Below are positions 16,001 through 25,700 of a DNA stretch of 64,000 nt, in pieces. The translations under genes and the position numbers were made by a program. The DNA comes from JAEDHM01 sp964368645 (GTDB taxonomy: Bacteria; Bacillota; Clostridia; Christensenellales; CAG-1252). Every line of letters starts with the position of its first letter. Within the stretch, counting starts at the first letter, position 1. The stretch is from contig CAYJBY010000012.1 in assembly GCA_964368645.1 (NCBI GenBank), positions 1 to 64,000 on the forward strand. Direction: 5' to 3'. The notes under the pieces were generated by a model that was not told where the DNA came from, ran no database searches, and saw only the letters and a list, made by a program, of their open reading frames with translations.

Positions 16001-18072
16001 TCGACGCGATAGAATCGGTTGCCTGCGGGCAAAGTGATCGAGCTGAGACGGGTACAGTTTCTCAGCGCGCTACCCTCGAAGCTTTGCATATTTTTGGGCA
16101 AAACGATCGAAGTCAGACGACTGCGTTCGCCAGAAATATGGTTTTCGAGATATTTAATGTTTTCCGGCAAAATAAGCGATTCGATTTTGCTGCCGGAAAA
16201 AGCGCCGTTGTACACTGCGGTACAATCGGTATATGCCGACAAATCCAACGTGCTGTCGGTGCCCACGTAACCGAACAGGTACTTTACACCGTCAATTACG
16301 ACGGTCTGCACGCCGTTGCCGTCAGTGACCACGTTATTCAAGAATTCTCCGCTTGCGGTTGTCACCTCCTGGCAGTAGTCGTATTCACGATTGGAATCAA
16401 GCACGTCCTTATCGCTCAAATTGCGGAGATTGACAAGCTTGAGGCAATCGGCGACCGACTGATCTCCCTCCACGTATTCAACGCTTGCGGGTATTTCGAG
16501 ATAATGAAGATTGACGCAACCGTAAAACGCCCGGGCATGTATTTCGTAAAGACCATTCGGCAGGATCAAGCTTTGAAGAGTCTCGGAATAGGCAAAGGCG
16601 CAGGGACCCACGGAGTGTATGTCGGTATATCCTGACAAATCGAGGTCGGCGGCGGTGCCGACGTAGTCGATTATGCTTATCTTGCCCCTATCGTTATACG
16701 TCACGACGCCGTTGTCGTCGGTAGCTATCGTCAGAGCGAAAGGAGCGGTCAAGCTGTATCTTTGCTCGCTGATTTCGAAACTGGTGTAGTCTTCATAATA
16801 ATTAATCGGCGGGAAGAATATTTCGCTGAGGTTTGTGACAAAATTCAATTTCAAGCAGTCGTCAAATGCATCTTCGACCATATACGTGACACTCGACGGA
16901 ATAGTGACCGCAGTCAAGTTGAAACAATCGGCAAATGCCGCGTACGAAATGGTTTTCACGCTTGACGGGATTTTGACGGCGGTTATAGACGAGTAGCAGA
17001 AAGCATTCTCTCCGATTTCCGTCACGGGTAAACCGCGATACTCTGAGGGAATGACGACGACGTCGTCGATACAAGCATCGGCGGAAATGACTATGTATCC
17101 GTCCTTTGCGGCGTTAAGCACGTAGCTCAAGCCCTCGCTTGCAGGCAAATCCTGCTCTGCACCGCAATCCACGCAGTGGAAATCAAAATATTCGTGAGGC
17201 AAAAGCTCGCCATACGCCGTGGAGCAACGTGTGCAAACCGCTTGAGCGGTGCAGGTTGCCGTGCCGCCCGTGTGACCGAGCGCAGTGACTGCTGTATACG
17301 TTGTGTGGTCGCATCTAGAGCAGGTGTCGTATGCGTCATAACCCGCTTCGGTACAGGTGGCAGGCTTGGCATCGTGGTGCACTAGGGCGTGACCGAGTGC
17401 AGTGACTGCCGCGTACGTTGTGTGGTCGCATCTTGAGCAGGTGTCGTAGGCATCATAACCAGACTCAGTACAGGTGGCAGGCTTAGCGTCGTGGTGCACA
17501 AGGGAGTGACCGAGCACGGCCGTATCACGCGTTTCAGTAAAACCGCAAACTGAGCAAACGCGGTTCTCCGTGCCAACTGTCGTGCAGGTAGCAGCGGTCA
17601 CGCTTACCCAATTGCCGTAGGTGTGGGCGGCGGTGTTGCCGACCTCGCCGCAGGTGCAGGTTTTCCAATGATTTTGAGCGTCCTTTTGCCAAACAGAATC
17701 AAAGCTATGGGTGTGCTCTTCGATCGCGGCGGCAACGTTAACCGTAAACGTGGCTTGATACTCGGTGCCGTCTAACGTATATTTGACGGTTACCGTCTTT
17801 TCGCCAACGGTCGTCAAGTCTGCGGAAAGCTGTATTTCCGTAACACTGATTTCGTCGCTGTAGGTATCGTCGTCGAATTTGACCTTTATAGTCAAACCAC
17901 TCGTATCCAGCGTATCACCCACAGTATAGTTTACCTTGGTCGGTTGGCTGACAACCTCTATACCAACGGGTGTGCGACCGCTGACGATAGGTTCGTCTTT
18001 TCCGCTGCACGCGGTAAAAACCAGACATACAAGCGAAAGTATAGCAAGCAACAAAAACAGTTTTCTTTTCAT
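13093..18072 (-). CDS. Giant BspA-like leucine-rich-repeat lipoprotein
   Basis: This 1659-aa protein is predicted to be anchored outside the membrane: it starts with MKRK, a hydrophobic core and a lipobox ending at Cys22 (VFTAC). Residues about 35-115 look like a bacterial Ig-like domain (YTVGDTLDTSGL, TVGEKTVTV). Then come four Cys-rich modules (about 120-310) built on ATCTExG...CxxC...LGH. A long LRR_5 (BspA-type) region follows with repeated IPSSVKTI and AFxxCxxL units. More Cys-rich modules, a beta-rich segment (about 1010-1120), further Cys modules and a last LRR_5 block (about 1340-1650) complete it. BspA-type proteins often mediate adhesion; the ligand here is unknown. Two modules near 17380-17500 are almost identical, showing recent duplication. 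Confidence 0.88.
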   Translation of the reverse strand: MKRKLFLLLAILSLVCLVFTACSGKDEPIVSGRTPVGIEVVSQPTKVNYTVGDTLDTSGLTIKVKFDDDTYSDEISVTEIQLSADLTTVGEKTVTVKYTLDGTEYQATFTVNVAAAIEEHTHSFDSVWQKDAQNHWKTCTCGEVGNTAAHTYGNWVSVTAATCTTVGTENRVCSVCGFTETRDTAVLGHSLVHHDAKPATCTESGYDAYDTCSRCDHTTYAAVTALGHALVHHDAKPATCTEAGYDAYDTCSRCDHTTYTAVTALGHTGGTATCTAQAVCTRCSTAYGELLPHEYFDFHCVDCGAEQDLPASEGLSYVLNAAKDGYIVISADACIDDVVVIPSEYRGLPVTEIGENAFCYSSITAVKIPSSVKTISYAAFADCFNLTAVTIPSSVTYMVEDAFDDCLKLNFVTNLSEIFFPPINYYEDYTSFEISEQRYSLTAPFALTIATDDNGVVTYNDRGKISIIDYVGTAADLDLSGYTDIHSVGPCAFAYSETLQSLILPNGLYEIHARAFYGCVNLHYLEIPASVEYVEGDQSVADCLKLVNLRNLSDKDVLDSNREYDYCQEVTTASGEFLNNVVTDGNGVQTVVIDGVKYLFGYVGTDSTLDLSAYTDCTAVYNGAFSGSKIESLILPENIKYLENHISGERSRLTSIVLPKNMQSFEGSALRNCTRLSSITLPAGNRFYRVEGNCVIDVMNNAVVFGCRTSVIPEGVEIISNFAFCNCVGLTEIAIPSSVKEIKDDAFTGCVNLTKVTLPKNLDEIGEDAFCNCYSLTTFEIEQGNDTFKFENGCLYNTEHGNTIFATLDADTLPEGVKIVSPNTFLKYTRAETVTLPYGVLELCENAFYKCIVLERVVLPKSLQDISLYTFKRCNNCSLYYEGDVFQWMDAGFDDIEIEIFQNALLYSEEFYEGDWCYLEGEIHVWKACSSHEFSPATCELPETCTLCGYMQDAPLGHEGGTATCTAKAVCTRCGKEYGLLAKHDFTDGVCVACGYTCTHVYDGALTCIDHACELCGKTIEATAEHDYVEDATIVFDNGIEEVSGLTITNDEIFPFEYDGKQIISTNHKALSTSTLTITARFKLNLCFELLAISEGDCDYVTCYVNGVEYGSWSGMLDEDDADYIDIKLLAGDVLTISYSKDYSESYGNDAVVIKNLIVSSRIQPRHACSPAECTLCGTARSSAEHDFDEATCTHVSTCKVCGVDGDFLPHTYGEYVSDDNATCTQDGTEHADCTVCGHRDTRDVAGSALGHTGGTATCTAQAACTRCGEKYGDMLPHTYGDYVFDNNATCTADGTEHALCTGCNDCDTRIATGTALGHTGGTATCSKKAVCTRCGEEYGDTLPHTFDEDYNCTVCGAFKGSTANMTFTLNAAGDAYVLTKYTTQISQDLYLPTVYNGLPVTEIGDSAFYNVNCTGIFIPSSITKIGAKAFQFCDNLTEIRLPNNLVSIGDMAFDYCIWLLSITIPASVQTISKDAFNRCERLIYVTNLSALTLSFNKDVVGREVRTSTETAFTTTITKDENGIEILQTGNDKYIYSYTGPADVDLTAYTDVKGLYTRAFDGAQITSLKLSDSMTELMEHSISYCYELEYVVLPAGFTTVQTYVFYYCKSGMIVYFKGTSAQMTAVGFDTDDVTPYYYSETAAEGAWHYVEGEPTVWQL

Positions 18073-18242
18073 TCAATTCTTCATAATGCGCTTTGACGCA
18101 AAGCATATTTTTGGTATTATAATAGATTACAATTACCTCAAAGTATATTAGTCTTTTTCACTGCGTATGTCAAGCGTTTCACTTTCGGGCAAGGCGTTAA
18201 CGTATATTTTGCAGATTGAAAGTTACATTGTCGCACGCCTGA

Positions 18243-18596
18243 ATTAACGCCGTACAACAAGGTCTGTTTAATACTTCGGCAAAGAAACGCCTTGACGAGT
18301 TGGAGGCAACAAAACACGAAATCGAAGTCGCCATACTCAGCGAGGAATTGCAAAGACCGCAGATAACCAAGGAACATATAATCTTTTGGATAGAGAAGTT
18401 TCGCAAGATAGACGTAAACAACCTTGAAAGCCGCAAACATTTGATAGACGGCTTCGTCAATAGCATTTACCTATATGACGACCGCATAATATTCACTTTT
18501 AACTACAAAGACGGCACAAAAACGGTACCACTTGACGAATTAGAGCAAGAATTGAGTTCGGATTTAGATGGCGCAAGTCCACCACCTAAAACCTAA
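18243..18596 (+). pseudogene. Serine recombinase, C-terminal remnant
   Basis: The frame encodes only the last about 117 residues of a large serine recombinase. It has a coiled-coil start (KKRLDELEATKHEIEVAI), then ITKEHIIFWIEKFRK, LIDGFVNSIYLYDDR and FTFNYKDGTKT, all typical of the C-terminus of clostridial transposon resolvases. A stop (TGA, 18240-18242) bounds it upstream, and the catalytic resolvase domain and zinc-ribbon region are absent. A terminator overlaps its stop codon. It is a dead fragment of an integrated element, next to the CAT-like gene. Confidence 0.85.
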
Positions 18597-18620
18597 ATCG
18601 AACTCCGACTTAGGTTTTTT
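18579..18620 (+). repeat. Direct repeat and terminator, copy 1
   Basis: About 41 bp beginning CCACCACCTAAAACCTAA contains the recombinase stop codon and a terminator (AAACCTAA-TCG / CGA-TTAGGTTTTTT). The same sequence with three small differences recurs at 19512-19552, so the two copies bracket the acetyltransferase gene. Confidence 0.85.
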
Positions 18621-18750
18621 CTTTGTTCGGTGAATTATATTTTCAAGTGCAGAACCTTAAGCTTAAATTAGTTTTACTTAAAAAAGCTACACAGTGGTGC
18701 ATAAATATTCTATACTTAATTCAACAGGTTTGAATTTATGGGAGGTAAAT

Positions 18751-19392
18751 ATGAAAAAAGTAATAGATATTAATCATTGGGAAAGGAAAGAGCACTTTGA
18801 ATTTTATTCAAAGTGTGCAACACCGCACTATTGTGTTGCCTTCAATATTGATATTACAAATCTACTTCAATTTACAAAAAAAAATAATATCTCCTTTTAT
18901 TATTCGCTGATTTATTTATGTACACAATCCATAAACGAAATAGATGAATTTTTGCTGGAAACGGAAGACAATAAAGTATATAAAATCGATCGCCGCGTGC
19001 CTTGTTTCACTGACTTAATGAAAGGTGCAAGCAGCTTTCATATGGTAGTTCTTCCTTGTGATGGTGATATTATCGAATTTGTAACCAAAGCTCGTGAGGA
19101 AAGCAGTAAAAATCCATTGTCTGTAAGTGTTTTAGAGGGATTGAGGGAATCGCAAATTATCTATTCGTGTATTCCTTGGGCAGATATTACGATGTGTACT
19201 AATGAACGAGATTATACTGATCCGAAATTAAAGGACGATACAGCGCCTATACTTGTTTGGGGCAAATATACGGAGCAAAATGGAAAATATATGATTAATA
19301 TGACTCTTGATGTCAATCATCGTTTTATTGATGGATATTTTGTAGGACAGTTTGTGCAAAAACTTGAAACAAAAATCGCAAAGTTACAATGA
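18751..19392 (+). CDS. Chloramphenicol acetyltransferase-like protein
   Basis: This 213-aa protein belongs to the CAT fold of acetyl-CoA-dependent O-acetyltransferases. N-terminal IDINHWERKEHFEFY and C-terminal VNHRFIDGYFVGQF match the family; the latter holds the catalytic HxxxDG motif. The family includes true chloramphenicol resistance enzymes and many CAT-like proteins of unknown substrate, and this sequence alone does not decide. The ATG at 18751 is chosen because GGGAGG lies 5 nt upstream; the frame is open to 18694. The gene is markedly more AT-rich than its neighbours and lies between two copies of a recombinase 3' end, so it was probably acquired horizontally. Confidence 0.85.
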   Translation: MKKVIDINHWERKEHFEFYSKCATPHYCVAFNIDITNLLQFTKKNNISFYYSLIYLCTQSINEIDEFLLETEDNKVYKIDRRVPCFTDLMKGASSFHMVVLPCDGDIIEFVTKAREESSKNPLSVSVLEGLRESQIIYSCIPWADITMCTNERDYTDPKLKDDTAPILVWGKYTEQNGKYMINMTLDVNHRFIDGYFVGQFVQKLETKIAKLQ

Positions 19393-19511
19393 TGTAAAAA
19401 CTCCGTTTAGTCGATAAGAGAATGTCCAAATACGAGCCACCGAATGTCTATTAGTTGGCTAATTGACAAGAACCACTCTAAAATCAGTGTGCGGATTTCT
19501 TCAACCACTCG

Positions 19512-19552
19512 CCACCACCTAAAACCTAAGTCGAACTCCGACTTAGTTTTTT
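19512..19552 (+). repeat. Direct repeat and terminator, copy 2
   Basis: Second copy of the recombinase 3' end. Here the stem CTAAGTCG / CGACTTAG is perfect and is followed by TTTTTT. It can terminate the acetyltransferase transcript and marks the right side of the acquired island. Confidence 0.8.
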
Positions 19553-19628
19553 AATTTTTTCTATGCGTTTTGAAATATAAACTCCATAACGGAATATCAA
19601 AAATGCGGCAAAAAGCACCTAACAAAAA

Positions 19629-19651
19629 ACCCTGACGGCAAGTCAGGGCTT
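19629..19651 (-). terminator. Terminator of the 2118-aa lipoprotein gene
   Basis: On the minus strand GCCCTGAC-TTGCC-GTCAGGG is followed by TTTTTTG, 110 bp after the stop codon at 19763. Confidence 0.8.
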
Positions 19652-19762
19652 TTGCGTTTTTGGAATGAGTTTGTTAATCTTATCCTTGCGTATAGGTCAA
19701 GTTCGATAAGCTCTGTTGATAGACAAGGTGCCGATTTTTGCGTTTTTTTGGAGCGGAAAAGC

Positions 19763-22700
19763 TTATTCATTTACGGTTACTTCGGCTTGCGTTTCAAAAA
19801 ACACCGCAATACCGTTGTCTAAAGGCTCTATAGAAACCAAAACGTACCCTTCACCGAACAAGGTGGGAGCCGCGGCATTAGCTTCCTCCTCGGAGGTATA
19901 GCTTGATTGCGAAATAAATTCGTTGTCCAAGAACAGGGATACGTAAAAGTATTCTACGGGATCCGCTACGGATTTGTAATACGCATTGTATGTGTAATCA
20001 TCGACCTGCTCGATATTATCAAGTTCACTTTGACCATAGAATATATACTCTATCGACTCGTCCATAATTTCCTTGCTGTCGAAAGTTGTTTGTGAATCGT
20101 AGATGCCGTCCACATACAGGTAAACGGTAATCTGGGGCTCCTTAGGCTGTTCTACGTAATTAAAGTATGCGCAATAGCCACCGTTAGCGTCCTGCAACAG
20201 CTCCACGAAGGTATATTCCGTGCTGAAAAAGTAGTTTTTAACAAACTCGTTCATCTTGTCAAGGCTATCGTAGGTTGCCTTGCCGTAGTACTCCTGATTG
20301 ACGTAAAGCGCAACCTCTATCGTCGTTGTTTCAGGTTCGCTTGTGAAGCTTGCAGAATATCGGGAGCCGTTCTCCTCCACCTGTAAGAAGCGATACTCCT
20401 CGCCGAACAAGGTTTTGATTGCCGCCATCATAGCGTCCTTGCTGGCATACGTTATGCTCTGCTTAAACTTATGATCGACGAAAACGTCAACGTACACGGT
20501 ATTATCCTCGGTTATCAGCTTGCTATAGCTCGCCTTGTAAGTGCCGTCGTCCGTTTGCGTAACGCCGTTGAAGGAATAGCCATTCAGATAATCACGCAAT
20601 TCCGCGTTCATCTTATCTTCGGATTTGAAGGTTATCGTTTCGGAATAAACGTCGTCTAAGTACACCTTAACGTTAAGCAAGAAGGTTTGGTCGCTACCCG
20701 TGGTGAAATACGCAAAATAAACGCCGCTTTCGTCCTCTTCATACTCAGTAAAGCAAATGGTGCTTTCCTCACCGAAATAGGTAGCTAAGCTCTGCTCCAT
20801 TGCTGTTTTGCTCTTGAAGTTTGTCGTAGAGTTCGCCTTGCCGTCCACATACAGTTTAACGGTAACGGGGTTGTATTCCTCGCTGACGTAGTACGCAAGG
20901 TATTGTCCTTCCGCATCCTTCTCAAGCTTTTCAAAAACGTACGTATTCTTAAAATAGTCGTTTATGTCCTCGTTCATCTCGTCCTCTGTTTCAAAGGATA
21001 TATCTCCGTAATACTCGCCGTTGACGTAGGTCTTGACGTTTACGCGCGTAACGGGAGTTTCCGCAAGTTTCACGACAATGGTAGTAACGTCGTTGAGATT
21101 CGTGTTGCTCACCACCACGTAACCCAACGATACGTAACGGTCTTCCGCCGAACCAATGGCGTCTTTAAGCTCATCGTAATCCTTGCATTCCACTTTGGAA
21201 AGCTCGGTGCCGTCTTCCGTTTCAACCACTAAGAAATACTTTTCTATGACTACGGTTTTTTGGTTGAAGTAAACGTAATAGTCGTTGTTGCTGGGAATAA
21301 CCTTCATCGTCATATCGGCGTACTCTTCTTCCAAGGAGTCGATATAGGGCTGAATCTCGTCAGCCTGTTCCGCCGTAAACTGCTTGGTAACGGTCAGTTC
21401 GCCCAAAACGTAAACTTTTACGTAAACTGCTCCGACAGGCGGCCTTTCGGTAACGACGATTTCTATCACGTCGTCCTCGACTTTTGCGGAAATATCGTTT
21501 TTCAACGACTCGACTATAAGCTCGCCGACCGCTGTCGCAAACTCCGCGGCGGTGGTATATTCCACGGCGGCTTTTTGCTCGCCCAACAACTCCACTTTCA
21601 GCACGTAGCTGTCAAGCTCCATAGCCACGCTCACGTTATTGCCGTCGTAGCTTACTTCCTTAGTTATGCCGCAGTTTTCAATAAGCTTAAGTACTACTAC
21701 GAAAACCTCGTTCAAGTCTTCAGCCGTTTCGTATTTTTTCTCGAAAGCCTTTTCGTCGTTGATAACGAAAGTTACCGTGGCGCTCTTATCGATTTCGCGG
21801 ACTTCAACCGTGTACGTTACGACGCCGTTCTCCGTTTTGTAATCCACGATAACGTAATTAATATCGGCATAGTCGGTTTTCAATTTATCCGTAACGCACT
21901 TTTGGTAATCGTCTTTCCCTGCCGTCAGTTGCAAGGTAAACAGCTCCTTGCCCTCGTCGGTAAGCACCTTAACGGTGGTATGAATGTCAGTCCTTTCGCG
22001 AATGGTAAGTTTCATTACGGAGTCAGCCCCTTCCGAATCCGGCTCGGTGATAAGTAAGAATTCATACTCCGTTTCCGGATAGCTCTCTCTTAGCTCCGCA
22101 AAGAAGTTATTGTATGCGTCCGCCTCGCTGAAGGTACGGGTTTCCGACTCCTCGTCGGGGAACGTTACTGTAACGGTGCAAGAAAAAGTGGTTTTTTCGC
22201 GGACGTTTACCAAAACGCCGCCGTCGCTTGCCTTTTGCATTTCCACCTTGTATTCACGGTAGGTTTTGAGCAGCTCGCTTAAGTACGATACAAAGTCGCT
22301 CGTATTGTCAAAGCTCATAGTGCCCTTCGATACGCCGAGCACCACCAGTTCGATTTTCATAACCAACGTAACGTCAACGGATATACTGCCGCTGCCCTCG
22401 GTAACGACAACCGTGCCGATAGGCTCGTACTGGTCTTTGACGTTCTTGACAAATTGTTCTACCGTCTCGCTTGTCAGCGTCTGGGAAGAAACAAGCTCGC
22501 CGTTGATTAAAACGTCTATCTTGGTGGACGTGCCTACCGTCAAAGTCCTGCAACCGTTGCTTTCGACCGCTTCGGATACGGTATATCCGTTGGCGTCCAA
22601 AAGGCTTTGCAGTCTGATTCTGACAACTTCCATACTTTCGGCAGAACCGATCTCAAATCTTTTGATAACGTTGCCCTCTTTATCGGCTACGACAATTACG

Positions 22701-25700
22701 GATATCGGATTTTTACCGCTCTCCATTTTCACGAAGAATTGGGTTTCATCGGCAACGGTGTAGCCCATATAAAGGTACTGTTTAACGACGTTTACAAGCT
22801 CTTCTTGGGTATCGAAGTCCATAGAAATGACGTTGCCGCCGTCAACGAGCTCTAAATTAAACTTAACCGCAACAAGCTTGTTGGCGTACAGATATATATC
22901 GTCGCCCACGTAATTGACGGTGACGGTATAGCCGAAGTCCTCATAGGTAGAGGTATATCTATCCAGGTGGCTTTGAACGGCGTCGTCTATCAAAACAACG
23001 TCCTTTTGTTCGTAATCGGCAAACACGTACAGATAACCGACCTTTTGAACCTGCTCTGTGAAAGTTATGGTATAAGCGTTACCCTCGCAATTCTCGGCAA
23101 AGTCAAAATCGGAATACTTTTCCTTTAAGGAGTCCGCAAACTCTTCGTAATCCTCAACGTCATCGAACGGCAGTGAGTTATATATTGCGTCGCTACCTAA
23201 ATACACGGTGGCGTACACGCGATTTGCGTTTTTACTGTCGGCGTAGATTTGATAACCGCCGCCGCCTGCTATCATAGTCATAGCGTACTGCTCGTAAACG
23301 GACGATAAGCCGTCCAAGTACGCGTTGAGTTGGTCAAGCGTTTCAAAATCAACCGTTTCCTTATACTCGCCGTCCGCGTAAAGCATAACGCTAAGCTTGA
23401 CGGTGCAATATATTTTGACGTTGCCCGACTCGTCGTTTGTCACCTCGTCAACAACGTAACGCGCTCTAAGCTCCTGCGTAAGCGAGGTTAAGTAAATTTG
23501 CAGTTTGACAAAAGCGACCGTTTCGGTAGCGGATAAATCCCCGTTTATATAAGTGCTTACCGTTACCTCGTCGGAAGCACCCTTAGCGGAATCGAACACC
23601 ACCTCGTATGCTGTGGCGGAAACAGGCGTTACACTGCTGATTATCAAATCGGCGGCGTCAAAGCCCTTGTCCTTGAGCAGCTTGGCAAACTCCGCGGAAC
23701 GCCCTTCAATCAGTTCTTCGGGAGTGACCGTAGCGTCTGCGAACAAATCGGAGGAAAGGTAAGTGTAGCCCAAATCGATTTCACTGCGGAAAGAAAAGCT
23801 GACCTTGACCAGACCTTCGTTCAGATAGGTAGCGCATTTGTCGCAATAGCAGTCGCCGTTGCCGTCAACGTGACCGCTTGCGGGTAGCACCTCGGTGTAG
23901 CTGTGGGAGCAAGCGGAACAAACGTAGGTAGCCAAGCCGTCCGCGGTACAGGTGGGCGAGTCGGTTTTACGCTCGTACTTATGCCCTAACGCCGCAACCG
24001 CCGCCTTGTTGGTATAGTCGCAACGGGAGCAGGTAACGTACTCACGGCAACCGTCTTCCGTACAGGTAGGCGCGATAGCGTCGTGATTTACGAAGTCGTG
24101 ACCTAACGCAGGAATCTCCTCGGTATAGGATGCGGTTCCGCTAAGAGCGGTGAAGGTCTTTTCGCCCTTTTCCGTACAGGTGGCGGCACGCGTTATTGTG
24201 CCCTCGTCATATTTTATGCCTATTGCGGCAATCACCTCTTGATAGGAATAGTCGCAACGGGAACAGCTATAAGTTATCTCTCCTGCTTCGGTTTCGGTGG
24301 CCTCTTTCGTCACCTTGGAGGTAAAATCGTGTCCTATCGCCGTAATGACCGTTTGCTTTACGAAAACCTCGCCGCAAAGAGTGCAGTGGGAGCCTGCCGT
24401 AAGTCCCGAAGTAACGCAACCTGCCGCAAGGGGGGCGTCTTTGACCGCGTTGTGCCCCGTTGCGGAAAGCTCCTCAACGTAGCTGTTGCCGCACTTGGTG
24501 CAGATATACTCCTTAACGCCCTTATGAGTACAATCGGCGGCCTTTTTGACCTTGCCCTCGTACTCGTGCTTGAGCGCGTCACGGTATTCGCCGATAGTGG
24601 TTTTGCCGCACTTGGAACAACTGCTGACGGTATAACCCTTTTCCGAACAGGTTGCAGGAACCACCGTCTTTACGTAAGCGTGTCCGACCACCTCGCAGGA
24701 AGTTTCCTCGATTTCGGCAAAGTAGTAGGAGAAGTGCGTTGTTTCAAAGGTTACGAAACCGTTTGAATATACGGAATTTTCTATTTTAACCAATCCGTTT
24801 GCGCCCAAATACCAAACAGTCAAGGCGTTGGGATCGTCATCTGCCGACAAGGTATAGGGAATGGTAACGGAAAGCTTGCCCTCAAATTCGCTTACCGCGT
24901 CCACGCCGAGTTTTGCGCTGAAACTGAGTATGTTAGCGTCCTTTATCTGCGCCAAATCGCCTGCCGACAAGGCTTTTTTCGCCTCGGTAACGGCGGCTTG
25001 CTCCGCAGGGAGAACGGATAATTCCAAGGCACCGCCTGCCAGTGCAAATTGTTCAAGAGTAGCAGGGTCGATAACGACGGAAGCGTGGGAAAGCTCTATC
25101 TCCACGTCCTTAACGGCGGTGTCGCCGCTGACAGAGCTGATAGTATCTACCGAAATAACCGAGCTTGTCTGTGATTTGTCGCCCAGTACCTTCTTGGTGT
25201 TGCCGCAGTTTGCGCAGGTGCTTATGCCGTCCGCCGCCTCGCCGTAGCTATGAGAAACCTTACCTATCACCGCCGTTTTGGTTACGCCGCAATCCGTGCA
25301 GGTGTAAGTTCTAACGCCCTCCTCTGTGCAGGTCGCGGCAAGCGTTACCGCGCCCTCGTCGTAGGTGTGTCTTGCCGACAAGGCAAGCTCCTTGGCTACT
25401 TCCGCCTTGCAAATCGAACACGTGGCAACGGCGGTACCCTTGACGGCGCAGGTGGAAGCCTTGCTCACCTCGTAAGCGGAAAGAGAGTGCCCCAAAGCCG
25501 CAGTAATGGTATCCTTATAGGAGTCGTTGCACTTTATGCAGGTATGAAGCGTATAGCCTTCCGAAGTGCAGGCAGGCGCCGTTACGCTAACCGTATAGCT
25601 GTGACCTGTGGGAACGGTAAGAGAGGTGACGTATTCACCGCAGGCGCAACTGCGCTTTTCGATACCCGAATCCATACAAGTTGCCGCCTTTTCAACGGTT

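Noticed and set aside
14869..16635. 588-codon plus-strand frame inside the BspA-like gene
   Set aside because: Antisense shadow of a real gene; its composition mirrors the LRR codons and it has no start signals.
21260..22057. 265-codon plus-strand frame inside the giant lipoprotein
   Set aside because: Antisense shadow; the sense strand shows regular protein repeats.
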